Assembly (NCBI RefSeq): GCF_001642475.1
Contig: NW_019173949.1
Location: forward strand, 62,001 to 126,000
DNA length: 64,000 nucleotides
From: Fonsecaea monophora
Lineage: Eukaryota; Ascomycota; Eurotiomycetes; Chaetothyriales; Herpotrichiellaceae
Reading direction: 5' to 3'
Shown here: in pieces, positions 29,687-42,200 of the stretch
Layout of the letters: every line of letters begins with the position of its first letter
Position numbering within the stretch: position 1 is the stretch's first letter
Notes under the pieces: model-generated
The model's database searches: none
What the model saw: the letters and a program-made list of their open reading frames with translations, nothing else
Told to the model about the DNA's origin: nothing
Position numbers and translations under genes: made by a program

Positions 29687-31866
29687 ATGGTTCTCCACCA
29701 GTTCGACTACATTTTTGCCATTGGCACCATCTTTGCTTTCCTCGACGCGTGGAACATTGGTGCCAACGATGTCGCCAACTCGTTTGCGACGTCGGTGTCG
29801 TCCCGATCCCTGACTTACCTCCAAGCTATGGCCATTGCCTCAGTCATGGAGTTTGCTGGCAGGTACGGAAGATCCTGGAATGCTTCCCCACGCTGGATAT
29901 CGGGAACTTATACGTGATAACAGTGTCGCCGTCGGAGCCCGCGTGGCAGACACCATCCGAACCAAGATTGTTGACCCAGACTTGTTCGAGGGCACCCCCA
30001 CCATGCTCATGTTGGGCATGACGTGCGCCGTCATCGGCTCATCCGTCTACCTCACGATTGCGACTAAGCTTGGTTTGCCTGTTTCGACGACTCATGTAAG
30101 CTTCGTTCGCTTCCGCTCTACGTTACTCCGTGTACCACTTCCATCCGATGCTCTGTTCAGGGGAGCTGGCTAACGCTTTGATCTACCGAGACAATAGTCA
30201 ATCATGGGTGGTGTTATTGGCATGGGTATTGCCTCTGTTGGCGCGAGCGATATCACCTGGTGGGGTGGAGATGTCAACTCGGGAGTTGTTTCGGTCTTTT
30301 TGGCCTGGATCATCGCCCCTTTCTGCTCTGGGGCTTTTGCGGCCATCACTTTCCTCATCACCAAATATGTGGTCATGCTCCGCCAGAATCCTCTCATGAA
30401 GGCGCTGGTTTCAATCCCCATCTACTTTGGTATCACGTCCGGCCTCATCACCAGTGAGTCTTCCTGGGGACGGTACGGCTTCGGAACCTTGCATGTTCTG
30501 ACCTTGATCCTTTCTAGTGCTTATCGTCTGGAAGGGCGGTTCCACGCGTATCCATCTCAGTAACCCCGAGACTATCGGTGTAATCTTCGGGGTTGGTGCT
30601 GCGGTCGCCCTGTTGGTCGCCGTGTTTTTCTGCCCCTGGCTCTATCGGGTCTTGCTCAAGGACGACTGGGAGCTCCAATGGTACCACGTTTTCCTAGGAC
30701 CCCTTCTCCTCCGGCGACCGGACCCCGCCCCGGCGCCAGAGGGATACCAGGCTGTCAGGGATTACTACCGCGGACACAAGACCATGGACGAGTTGAAGGC
30801 GTACCGCGAGGCACAAGCCCACGCTCATCCCAAAGACGAAGAACAACTGGTCCACGGTTCGGAGAAGGGTGTGCCCGTCAGCGAGAACGGCAAAGCCTCT
30901 TCGGAGGAGAGCCACGTCCCCGAAAAGAACCCAGACATGCCCCAGATCATCGGCCCCCGACCCGAAGGAGCTGCCTTTTCTCCCGCCGTCCTGTTCTGGC
31001 AATTCAAGCGCGTCTTCTTCCGCGGCGTGGAGCAAGACATCATCGCCCAGCAGAAGAAGGCCAGCATCCTCAGCGGCGACATCGAGGCCACCCACGCCTA
31101 CGTCGAGCACTACGACAACAAGGCCGAGTACCTCTATTCGTTCCTGCAGGTGCTGACCGCCTCGGCCGCCTCCTTCACCCACGGCGCCAACGACGTCTCC
31201 AACGCCATCGGACCCTACAGCACCATCTACCAGATCTGGCGGACCAACGAGCTGGGCAGCAAGGTCCCCGTGCCGTACTGGATCCTGGTCTTTGGCGGTG
31301 CGGCTATCGTCATCGGTCTGTGGACCTATGGGTACAACATCATGCGAAACCTGGGTAACCGCATCACCCTGCACTCTCCGTCGCGCGGGTTCTGCATGGA
31401 ACTGGGCGCCGCCGTCACCGTCATCATGGCCACCCGACTGAGTACGTGCCCCTACTACCCTTTCTCTCCTATCCATTCCTCCTAGCCTTTTCACTCGTCT
31501 ACATTCTTGGCTCAAAGGCTAACTCTTTTCCCCTCACACACAGAACTCCCCGTCTCCACCACCCAGTGCATCACCGGCGCCACCGTCGGCGTCGGCCTCT
31601 GCGCCGGAACCTGGCGAACCATCAACTGGCGCATGGTCCTCTGGATCTACGGCGGTTGGGTCATTACCGTACGTCCCCCCCTCCGTCCCCCCTTTCTTTT
31701 TCTTTGTGGGAGAAAGGGAAAATCCCTCCACCCGCAATGCTCCTTGGATAGTCGACATGTACTAACTAACAATCTTATGTGTCCTTAGTTGCCCCTCACC
31801 GGTATCATCTCGGGTTGTCTGATGGGCATCATCATCAACGCTCCTCGGTGGGGGTTGACGGTGTAA
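29687..31866 (+). CDS. PHO89: PHO89-type sodium/inorganic phosphate symporter (PiT family)
   Basis: High-affinity Na+-coupled phosphate transporter of the PiT family, plasma membrane. Six exons: 29687-29862, 29924-30095, 30198-30453, 30518-31441, 31544-31668 and 31789-31866; introns 61-120 bp, all GT-AG; 576 residues. The two inverted family repeats are present: DAWNIGANDVANSFATSVSS near the N-terminus and SFTHGANDVSNAIGPYSTIY in the second half, together with GLPVSTTHSIMGG and KLPVSTTQCITGA. About 12 membrane segments flank a large hydrophilic loop (about residues 260-400) rich in charged residues, as in yeast Pho89 and Neurospora PHO-4. The protein ends shortly after the last membrane segment, in APRWGLTV. 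The last intron carries a clear ACTAAC branch site. Confidence 0.95.
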
Positions 31867-32361
31867 ACGGACCGTCGGGTCTGGCTTGTTGGCTGGCTAG
31901 CTGGCTTGCTTGTAAGGCCTGGGTGGATCGTACGTTCACACGCGGACTGTTGTATGTATCGTGCATCCTATGTCGTGTGGAACTCAACACCTGTTTCGTC
32001 CGAGACTCACGGGCATGCGTCACAAGTCACTGCCACAACGAAATGGATCATATACGGACTTCTTGACTTGGTTTCAGTCTCAGTCCTTTGTCGTCGAACC
32101 GTCCTTGCGCTTGTGCTCGTGCGTGTGTGTTTGGTTGGAGCGAAAGAAGGGAATTTCATTCAATTATTGATGCTGTGTTTCTTTAATTAGAGGGTAGATA
32201 TATACATTGACATTTACACATACATATATATATACACTATATATCTATATGTGTGTGTCTCTGTATGTATAAAAAAGCCCTGAATGTGCTACAATGTGTC
32301 TATTCATTTGGTATATATGCGAATAATCTAGAGCGAGCAAGCGACATCACCGGATGATTAC
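31867..32361. other. Convergent spacer with TA microsatellite
   Basis: About 500 bp between the symporter and the Fungal_trans_2 gene, serving as both 3' regions. Contains the TA/TG-rich microsatellite at 32215-32260. Confidence 0.55.
32215..32260. repeat. TA/TG microsatellite
   Basis: Runs of (TA)n with CACTATATATCTATATGTGTGTGT, about 350 bp beyond the symporter stop codon. Confidence 0.7.
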
Positions 32362-33778
32362 CTATCCATCCGGAGGCGCCGTGAACCAGAGGAGCTCGCA
32401 AAAGCACTCTGCGGGGACGGAGCGACCGTGCACTACCCGACAGCGCATTGGGTCTGCATCGATCTTCAATTCCGCATCTAGTCCCCATCCGGAGTGTATA
32501 TGGCGGTCAACCATCTCGGGCATCTCCAGCGACGTGAAAAGAAGTCTCTCGGCATTATCCTGCACTGGGGGCGCCAGTCGGTGAAACGCCGCCAACATGC
32601 GTACGATCCCGATCCAGACCTGGGCGTACCTCTCGCCAATCGAGGCCGAGACACTCAGCCGGACCAGGAACCACATCAGGTGGACAGGCGATATCGACGC
32701 GTCGTCGCGGGCTTCTTCGAGGTGCTGGCTGATGGCGTCGATGCACGAATCAGTCGCCGGGTCAAAATCTCCGTGCTGCATGAGTGCCGATGTGAGGAAC
32801 AAAATGACTGCTAGACGGCAATTGCGTTCTGTTGGATGCTCCGAGGTTGGTGTCTGAAGCAGCCTCTTCATGGTCGAGGCTTGAAACGCCTTGATCCTCC
32901 TCAAGTCGGTCAAGCGATCCATCTCTGCCTCGGAGGTGGGTAAAAGATCCACCAGGGCTTTCTGACGACTTCGAAGCAGGTCATTGAGGTCCCTAAGTCC
33001 GGCCTCTAGATCTGGGGCGAAGTCGAACCCCGTCAGAGGTCCGGGCAGGGCAACGAAGGTCCAGACGAGCTTTGTGAACATGAGATAGTCGCCCACAAAT
33101 GAAGACAGGCCACCGTGTAACGATATCATCTCCCTGAACGCCAGCCAGTGTGAGGCACCGTCAGCCCCTTCCATACACTTGAGACTGCCGAGAAGGGCCG
33201 TGCCCAGAATGACACCCGTGGTGGGAGTGTGGAGGTTGGACCTGACGCTTCGCAGGAGCTGGTTCTCGTATTCCAACGGAGCTTGTATCCCCTGCAGGGC
33301 TGACCGATGAGTTGCGGCATCGAACAACATGGCCCGGAAAGACACCTCGTCACGGGAGTAGAGCTGGAACAGGTCTCTCACGGCATTTGCGTCGCCCATG
33401 TGTTTCCAGCGTGCTCGGTACAGCTCCGGCATCACAGTGGTATCTGGACGGATTTAACACCGAGTCCCGAGGTATAAGTAGGACTCAGGACTTACAGTGA
33501 TGAAAGAGACATCTGTCCGAGGCCGTTTGGAGAAGATGGAGAGGGAGATGGACGGTCGGTGGACAGGCAGCCCTGAGCGCGACATCGACCGGCCATTTGA
33601 ACTGGTCGAAGCGCAGATCTGTGTGGGAGACGGCGAGGTTTGAGAGATGGACCTTTCTGTGCTGACGCTTCATCCGGTGCAACTCCCTTGCGAGATGAGC
33701 CCTGGACTTGTGGCGCTTCTCGGGGTCATTTTCGTCGACAAAGTGGAAGCGTGGAAGCGGCTTCTTCTCTGCGGCCAT
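32362..33778 (-). CDS. Fungal_trans_2-type regulatory protein ('tachykinin family' style), no zinc cluster
   Basis: Exons 33778-33496 and 33443-32362 with a 52-bp intron (GTAAGT...GTCCAG, phase 1) encode 454 residues. The N-terminus has the pattern FHFVDENDPEKRHKSRAHLARELHRMKRQ, a basic helical motif that replaces the Zn2Cys6 cluster in the large fungal group often labelled tachykinin family. The remaining helical domain (from FHHYTTVMPELYRARW onward) resembles the ligand-sensing Fungal_trans_2 domain. Read-through of the intron stops at once, supporting the splice. The gene is divergent from the amidase gene, 725 bp apart, so it is a candidate regulator of amide use. This is inference from position. 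Confidence 0.8.
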
Positions 33779-34503
33779 CAGGAGAGAGGATGTTGTAAGA
33801 GACGGACAGAAGTGCCACGGGGAGCACAGACATGTGTGTGCTTAACCACCGCCATTATGTATGTAGGACTTGTAGTCAGCAGGATGAAGTCTAGAAGCCT
33901 CGGATGCATGAAATGGCAAGATGCTGACTGATGTTTCCATCTCACGGCATCTAACTGCGGGTTCGGCGCAATTAGTGCACGTGACCTCACTTCACCCCAC
34001 TCCATTTGGCTGTTAGGTGTTGCTGCTTTATAAGAGAAGGAGAACGGATCTGCTTTTATCTGTCAAAGTGCTGCTGACTAATGTTGTTTGTAGACTGCCG
34101 TCTTGGGACTTGCGCGAGTATCCACCCAGTACTGACTATTCCCAGCAAACGAGTGAGTGCTTGAGATATGTACTGGCCATGACACAGCGACACACTACTT
34201 ACATTACGTTGGGCGCAGGTGGGTCGAGAGGTTCGGGGAATCATGTTGTACTCCAAGTTACTCAAGTGTCCGGCGATTGCCCGATAAAGTACGACGTACG
34301 AGGTACAAGGAGATGTCCTACACTTGGTAGCCTGGTCACGCAGTTTAGCACTTACTTTTATATACGAGATAGTATTATACTGCTTCTGGATATCCAAGTA
34401 CTTTGGTAGTATTCTGCTCCCTTTCAGTTCCTGTTAACTTGCCTGTTGAACTGGCTATACTAGTACTTAGTAGTACTATATTTTGTTCCTACCTGCTAGC
34501 ACC
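33779..34503. promoter_or_regulatory. Shared divergent promoter of the regulator and amidase genes
   Basis: 725 bp, AT-richer near the amidase side (TATACTAGTACTTAGTAGTACTATA words around 34455-34480). GATA-type words CGATAA (34281-34286) and AGATAG (34367-34372) are present. No gene seen. Confidence 0.5.
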
Positions 34504-36531
34504 ATGACAGCGACGTGGCAGGAGACGGCAGCGGTGGGCAGACACCCGCATATGAAATGTAGACCTGCTGACTTGCGGGCAAGGCCTACCAAGCAGCGCT
34601 CAAGGCCAAAATCCCGCCTGAATGGCTCCTCCCCCAGGATTTCTTGTCCGGCGGGAAGCCACGCAACATCATGCCGTTATTCAAGACATGTGGTGTCCTC
34701 ACGTCCCACGAACTCGACATCACCGAGGTCGAAGACGCCGTGACGCTTTTGGAGAAACTCCACTCGAGGACGTGGTCGGCCGTCGAGGTGACGGTGGCTT
34801 TTTGCAAGCGCGCGGCGGTCGCCCAGCAACTAATCAACTGTCTGATGGACATTGACTTTTCAGGAGCCATTCAACGAGCCAAGGAACTGGATGAACACCT
34901 AGCCACCAAAGGGGAATTGGTCGGTCCGTTGCATGGGATGCCTGTGAGTTTGAAGGTAAGGCGATGAAGAAACACTTGATGGTAGGCACCTAATATGCTC
35001 TTGGTAGGACCTCACCCACGTCAAGGGCATGAAGTACACATTGGGCATGGTGGCGTTGGCCGACGAGGTCTCGGGCCATGATGCTGTTGTGGTCCAAACC
35101 CTGCGTGCGGCTGGTGCAGTCATCTATTGTAAGACGACCATGCCTCAGACTGGAATGGTAGGTTTAAACTTGAAGTTGTTAATGAACACCCGATTCACTG
35201 GTATCCGTCAGGCTCTGGAAACCACGACAAACCTCTACGGGCGCACACTGAACCCTTTCAACACTGACCTCGTGTCTGGCGGCTCTTCTGGCGGCGAAGG
35301 AGCCCTCAATGGCTGCTTGGGAGCCCCGATTGGCGTGGCCACAGACATTGGAGGCTCCATTCGTGCACCAGCCTCGTTCAATGGCCTCTATGGTATCCGA
35401 CCAACCTCCCGACGATTCAGTTATCTTGGGAACGCCCCCTTCACCGGTCAGACAGCCATTCTGTCAAGCATTGGGCCCGTGGGACGGAGTCTTCGAGACA
35501 TTGAGATGATGTTGCGCGTATGGAATAACCACGAGCCATGGCTTTATGACCCCGTGGTCATGACAAAGAAATGGGCGACCGACGTCCCTGTCCCAGCGAA
35601 GGCAACGATAGGCGTTATGTTTTGGGACGAGGTTGTCATGCCACACCCTCCTGTCCAGCGGGCTTTAAAGATGGCCGTGGACAAGCTTAATCAGGCAGGA
35701 CATGAAGGTGGGACTGGATTTTTCTCGTTTCCCAATTTGTCTCAAGCTGACACTCATTTTCCCGCAGTCATTGAGTTCAAACCATACAAGCACAAAGACG
35801 CCTGGGATCTGGCTGTAAGGCATATACATCTCATTTGTCAAAACGTCAATGCCACAGCTGACCTCTCCATCCCACGTTTAGTTCAAGCAATACTATCCCA
35901 CGGGAGGCAAAGAGATCAAAGCCACACTAGCTCGGGCGGGAGAAGAGCCCATCCCTTCAGTGGCCAAGTTTCTGGCACGAGCCCGCCAGCTGACGGTTGA
36001 AGAGTTGTTGCAATGTGCCACGTAATGCTCCTCCACACTTGTCAATCAAAACAGTAATCAACTAAACCTCAATGCAGGGAGCAACGACAATACCAAATAG
36101 AGTATCTCAATCACTGGAGAGCGACTTCGAGCCAGACATCCACCGGAAAACCGATCGACGCTCTCCTCACACCGTCAATGGCTTCGGCGTCGTTTCCCCA
36201 CGATTACTTACCGTGAGATCTCCTTTCCCTCTTACTTAGAATTACGTGTATTATTCTAACTCAATTGTCACCCAGGTGGTGGGGTTATCTCGCGCAATGG
36301 AACCTCCTCGACTACCCCTCGGTCATCCTGCCCGTGTCGCACGTCCAACTTAGCGATGTAAAAGACACCACCTACCAGCCCGTCAACGAGTTGGACCAGG
36401 AGACCTATGATCTTTACGACCCTGCCCTGTTCGAGGGTGCCCCGATCTCCCTTCAACTTGTCGGCAGGAGTCTATGTGAAGAAGAGCTGTTGGCTGTGGC
36501 AATGGCAGTAGACCGTGCGATAAAGGCTTAG
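34504..36531 (+). CDS. Amidase-signature hydrolase (acetamidase/AmdS type)
   Basis: Hydrolyses amides to acid and ammonia. Eight exons: 34504-34533, 34584-34955, 35008-35157, 35212-35707, 35768-35814, 35882-36021, 36078-36212 and 36276-36531; seven introns of 50-67 bp; 541 residues, the usual length for fungal acetamidases. Residues 14-30 (AALKAKIPPEWLLPQDF) are typical of the AmdS group. The catalytic triad is visible: Lys134 (HGMPVSLKD), the cis-Ser in GGSSGGEGAL (about 209) and the nucleophile Ser233 (DIGGSIRAP). The C-terminus ends ISLQLVGRSLCEEELLAVA. The first exon is only 10 codons, and its intron has an AAG acceptor. Exact substrate unknown. It is divergent from a Fungal_trans_2 regulator. 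Confidence 0.93.
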
Positions 36532-37792
36532 ATTGAAAGGCGTTCACGAGGCTGAGGCCTCTCTGAATGAATACAAGTATGAAGGATAAACACTACATGG
36601 TGAAAGAGAAAGAGAAAGCCATCGCGAGCGAGACTTACAGTTGTATACAGTACAGTAAAGATACTACTACATTCCAATGATGATATCACTTCCTACATGC
36701 GTTCCGAAAAGTCATATTTCATTATTCCGCTCTGCAGAAGATCACTAGGATGATCTGTTGTCCCCCGGGTGTGGTTGATGGCCGGCAGGAACAGCAGGAA
36801 TTTTGTTCCCAGCAATGCCTTGTAAAGCATAGCGACAATCGACATCACCAGTGAGTGACAAATCTGTAGCCAGCTGGTCAAGTAGGCCTGTCTCAGACGT
36901 CTTATGAGGGTTGTCCCTTCCATTGAAACGCATCACCGAAATCGCCCAAAACGGAAATGCCCAAAACAGCACCAGACGGACCCACGTGATAGATGCCTTG
37001 TTATCATTACTATATAGTACTACGGTAGGAAGAGCAGTGCTTTTCTTTGACTATTTCAAGGCTTGCGAGGACTGTAAGTACATTCACGCGGTAGCGCTTT
37101 AATCTTTTCGCTTCTGTTTCCCCCACCCTCGCGTCAAAAAAAGAGTACTAGAAGCAGGAATATCCGATAGCAATGCTTCTGGAAATAATGCCCCGTACTG
37201 TCCCTGCTACGGAAGCCTGTCTGTACATATGTATACATTCATAGGAAAGGAGTTGTAAAGACCCAATCCAAAACTTTTGTGGGTGACCAGGTTCCCTGGG
37301 AAGAGTACCCCTGCGGGATACAAAGCTGGACGATGTATATACGCTAACTACCATGTCCATAGACAGATGGAAGCCATTAGCCAGGCTGTCTTCAGCTTGC
37401 TGTACTCGGTACACCGACAGACTCTCATTACATGAGCCATGAGCAGGCAGGCTCATCTCGTCCATCCAGCACCTCTGGTACTGAGTAACAATATGATGTG
37501 CTGTAGCATCAGTATTGACATTAGTAGTTTAGACAGACAAACAAACTCGTGAGACAGTCTCAAGAGCAAATGGGCCCACTCACTTGGGACTGAATCACGT
37601 GATTCCAACAAACGCTACAAATGGTGCAAACTCTCAATCGGTTCATCCTCGGACATTAACCTCAAGTCTCCAAGCTCCAGCAGCATAATAATATCCAAAG
37701 AGCATCCCATTCTTCCTATATGGACACCACCCCCCGGCACCTTTTGTCACAGTGACGGTTTTTTTCCGTGCCCCAGCTCCAAAATAACCAGC
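36532..37792. other. Intergenic, no gene seen
   Basis: 1.26 kb between the amidase and the mitochondrial-type gene. Only scattered short frames. The right end is the promoter of the next gene. Confidence 0.5.
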
Positions 37793-38158
37793 ATGAAGTC
37801 TCTCCGACGGCCACTGGCCTTCGTGCGGCCAGTCCCGCTCCTCCTCCCTAGAGCTTCACTGCGCACCTTCAGCGCCGCCCGCCGGCACGCGCAGCCTCAG
37901 CGTCCCTCGAGCACGACGAGCTCCGCACCAGAGCGACCCGTCAACTTCTACAGCACGCACGGCCGCGCGTTCTTCAAAGCCATCACCCTGGCGTTCCTGA
38001 CGTACCAGATCGCGTATTGGGCCTGGTTGACCGTGGAGACCGAGTACCTCAAGGACGAGAAGAACCGGGAGATCAGGTCGCTCGAGCAGGAAGTGAGGTT
38101 GTTGGATGAGGGCCGGAAGGCGCACAGGCCTGATTCCTCTTCAGGATCATCTGGATAA
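37793..38158 (+). CDS. Small predicted mitochondrial membrane protein
   Basis: Intronless, 121 residues. The N-terminus is Arg-rich without acidic residues up to about residue 45 (MKSLRRPLAFVRPVPLLLPR, then SLRTFSAARRH), a classical mitochondrial presequence with a likely cleavage near FSAARRH. A conserved-looking block, NFYSTHGRAFFKAITLAFLTYQ then IAYWAWLTVETEYL, supplies one membrane segment at about residues 61-77. A charged helix (KDEKNREIRSLEQEVRLLDEG) with coiled-coil character and a short Ser/Gly tail follow. This is the layout of small inner-membrane assembly or respiratory accessory proteins in fungi, but I cannot name the ortholog. Confidence 0.75.
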   Translation: MKSLRRPLAFVRPVPLLLPRASLRTFSAARRHAQPQRPSSTTSSAPERPVNFYSTHGRAFFKAITLAFLTYQIAYWAWLTVETEYLKDEKNREIRSLEQEVRLLDEGRKAHRPDSSSGSSG

Positions 38159-39282
38159 GGATAGAGAAAAGGAAGGAATAATAAAAGTGAACATGAGGGA
38201 TCTGTACGAGGGCGGGTAGTTGGGACAGGATGGAGAGTGCATACACCGTCGATTGAGTCCCTTGTCAAACGGGATAGTGGGCGCGCGACTTCGACGAGAG
38301 TACTAGGGTTGCCGAGTCGTTCTCCGCATCTGAAGCTGCCAGTTCGCTCCAGAACCCTCAGAGGTTTGGAGCGCAGGCGTCAGGATGATTTGTCAGAGGT
38401 CTCTCTGGATTGATCCGGAAATGCGTGTTCGGACGGCAAGTCCTGCTGTCCAACAACTTGAAGCCCAGGGTCGCTAGCATGCTTGTGGATCATATCTTCG
38501 TCCTGGTCACAGCTCGCTGGCTGAAACAAATATTCGCCAGATGCAAGAATCACGACGGGGGAACTCGTACCATCCCACCCATGTGGAACCTGTGTCCCAG
38601 ACCCGGTCATCCTCTCAAGATTGACCCATGGACGACAATGTCAAGGAACGAGAAAACTCACTCACTACTTGTCGCCACCGTGGACATGAACCTAGAGCGC
38701 AGCTCATTCCAAGAAAGTGCAGAGCTTGCAGAGGGATGGAAGCTGATCCAGACCGGGCTCTGTGTTTCCCAGCGAAAGGAACCCTCGATCAACAAACAGG
38801 ACACGAAGCAGGAGACAGGAATGGACGTTTGCCACACGGTCAAAGATCACTAGGCATGCCTGCTGGGCACCGCATTGATCAGTCTCATACGGGCCAGATC
38901 GAGAACCCGGCAAAGGAAACGCATCCCATCCCAACTAAGCAAAACCAAACAACCAAGTTAACACTCGCGAGGGGGAAAAGTAGAGGAACCGTGGCATGGC
39001 ATGGAGGAATGAATCGAGAGGGAAAAAAGAACCCATGAAAGGGATGCTTCGTGTGTGAATTGTCATACACACAACACGCTCGCAAAGGGGATATTTTGTA
39101 TATTGTTTTTCTCCATAGGCTGCATGATGCATGTCAAATGATCCAAGTCCTCTCTCTCGCATCCAGTCCCCCAAAGTCGTGCCCACGTATTCGTTCCGCT
39201 TCACGTCTCGACTGACCCGACCCGACCCGACCCTTTTCAACCTCCTATCAGGGTGTCTAGGAAAGAAACACTTCAAGGTCAA
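38159..39282. other. Convergent spacer, no gene seen
   Basis: 1.1 kb between facing 3' ends. Frames at 38410-38853 and 38628-39038 overlap in different phases and do not look coding. Contains a (GACCC)4 tandem at 39214-39233. Confidence 0.5.
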
Positions 39283-42200
39283 TCAACTGGGCATGAGCGG
39301 CTTATACCTCTCCAACCTGCTCGCGCCGGATCCGTCATCCTCGTCCATGAGGTCTCCATTCGCATTGGCATCCGTGTTGGCATCCGGATTGTCGGGTCTT
39401 TTCCTCGTGGGCAAAGCCGGGCCGTTGTCGTTGTTGTTGCCGCCGCTGCCATTACTACCAGTACTACCGATACTGCCGCGGGCTGTGTCCCTCCTCGGGG
39501 GCAGCGGCGGTGCAGGAGGATCGTTCGCGCCGTCATGGCGCAGGGTCTGCTGATGCTGCAGTTTCGAGACCCTCATTGGTGGAGGTGGCGGTGGAAGCCT
39601 CGCGCTGGGCGCCGCGGCGAGAGAATCAGCCGCGCTCACGAACGAGGCGGTCGAACTCGCCGTCTCCTGACGTCGGGGTAGTGGTGGAGGACGCTCGTCA
39701 TATTCACCAGGCCCGGCGGGACCGTCTGGCCGGGAGACGCTCGCCAGTCGTGGCATGACCGGGGCGGGGAGGGGGCTCAGTTGCGGAACCGCGACCTGGC
39801 TGGACGAGGTGGTGAGAGCCGACGGCTTCGTGGGTTTGGGCGGCGGCCGTTTCTTGGGGAATCCCGCCGCCGACGAGGACCGCGCCGGGATGTTGGCTAG
39901 ATCGCTCGCCGACGACATGGCCGACCGTATGGGAGAGGTCGTGGCGCTGGAAGCCCTGTTCCGAGAAGCCGAACCGCCGCGTGGTGTAGGGGGCGTCGGA
40001 CGTCGAAGGGCCTTCATCTCCGCCGCGGCGGTGGAAGGCGTTGTAGCTCGTTCTCCCTCCCAGGGTGGCGGAACCATTCTCTTCACCGTTCTCGGTGGCG
40101 GTGGTTCTGGCCTCCTGTTCCCCAGTCTGTTGCCTTGCTTGTTGTTGTTGTTGTTGTTGTCCATGATAGGTGGTCGCTCGACCTCGACCCAGTCGTCCTC
40201 CCCACCCTCCCTCCATGGGTTACCTTCACGATTACCGCTCAACATCATGCCTTCCTTTGGTGGCCGAATTGTGCTTCTCGCAGCTCTGTTCCCATCCAAC
40301 CACCACTTTCGTTTGTCGCTGCTGGCCGGAGGAAGCCCTTCCTGGATGCTCTCGTATCCCATCAGACTCTCCATGACACTGTCGGTCTCGTCATCGGTTT
40401 CCAGGTCATCCAGCCCCTCTGTGGAATCTCCGGCTTTGCTTTTCATTTCTTTCGCCCTCTTCGAATACAGCTTTTTGGTCAAGGTATCCTTCTTCTCCTT
40501 GTCTACCACCCGGATCCCCACGTCAAATATGGCGTACACGGGCCTGTGATCGCTGAACCTCAGGCCCATGACGCTGTCATATTCCAATTGCTTCATCTGC
40601 GAGCCAAGAACCTCTCCAGCCTGGACCACATTGCGGGTGTGGTTGACCTTCCAGAGAATCCGGTCGGTCCAAGCAGGTATTCGCTGCTTGTCACTCGAGT
40701 CGAACTCGTCTTTGCCAATATCGTACTTGTACGTGGGCAGAAATTTTACCCGTCCTTCGCGATAATAGTTGAAGCAATTCCCCACCACCATTTGGATGTT
40801 TAGTTGGTCGTTCTCGTAAAGCTTTCCCAATGCGTCTTCCCTGATCTTTTCCGAACCAATCATCGCTTCGTTGACAAGGGCTTTGACTCGCTCGTAACCC
40901 AGACCGATTCGATAGTTGAAGTCCCCAGCCCAGACGATGATCTCGTGGTCCTCGATGCTTCGGTTGCGCTGGAACCTCAGGCCAGAGGTAATGGTGTTGT
41001 AATCTCGATTTCGCTCCTCATAGTTGGCGAACCCGGCGGCCAAGTGAGCAGTGACAAAACACACAGACGTGCTCTCAATATCCATCCTGATGGCGACGGC
41101 ACCTTTGTTCCCGGCAATCCCGCTCATGCCCGTTTTCTTGATGGCACCCTCCACATTCTTGATTCGACCCAGAATGCTTGCACGGACAAAGACCATCAAT
41201 GCAGCTCCCACCAATTGCCCGCTCCTCAAAAGAACATATTCATCGCCTTTTGTGGGTACACCCTCAAACTTCTCGTCGGGGCCATGGCCATTGAGGCAGT
41301 TTCGGACTGCTCTTTCCCACAGCATCCGACGATTGGGGTCTGTGCTCATAATTTGCTGCGGGCTCAGCTCGACTATCTCCTGAAACCCAACCACCACGAT
41401 ATCCAGATTTTTTCCGCGGACATCCAGCCAAGGTGTCAAGTCCTCATGAATTCCTGTTGTCTTGCCATTCAGGTTGAATGTTCCCATCCCGAGCCTGAGC
41501 TGATCTCGGGACTCAAACTCGGCCCTTCGTCTGACAACTTCTGCAACCACCCAGTCGTTGATAGGGTCGAAGAGGTCGACACTCGTCTGTCCAACCAACC
41601 TGCCGAGTAATAGGTCGACAGTGTTTTGCCTGTTCTTGTCCTCGAAGTGATTGACATAGAGGCGAGTAGCACTCTTCCGGGCATCCGCCAGAGCACCCGC
41701 CAAACTCATCTTGCCGTGCCTTGTGAATGAACTCTTCAACGCTCCAGTCCCGGCATATATTCTGGACAAAACATCTCCATTGTCGGCCCATAATGCAGAA
41801 TGACGCATCCAAAAGTCGGAATTGCCTCGTTCATCGCGGTGCGACAGAAACAACTCCAGTGCCATCTGGCTTATTAGGCCCTGGATCAGGTTTGTCCGAT
41901 CTAAGCAGTCCAGACAATTGACACGGAAGATGCCGTTCTGCTGCATAATGACAATGGGCCTTCGGACAAGCTTCCGTCTCCCCTGCTCGACGGCGACCTC
42001 CTCGATCTCCTCTGAGAGAAAGTAAACAAACGACTCTGCGCTTGCGTCCAAATAAGGTCGAATCGCTTTTGCCGCTTCGTACCCAGTAGGTCCACGGGTC
42101 CGTTCGTGAAAATCAAATTCCGTCTCGTGGAGCAAATGGTGTTCCTCGACTTCACCTTCCTCATGTCGCCGCAGTGGGCTTCGACCCACATGATAGCGGT

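Noticed and set aside
30678..31515. Long overlapping frames on both strands inside PHO89
   Set aside because: They are shadows of the GC-rich symporter exon; the products are Arg/His/Gly-rich and have no family features.
38410..39038. Two overlapping plus-strand frames of about 140 codons downstream of the mitochondrial-type gene
   Set aside because: They overlap in different phases and show no coding character.
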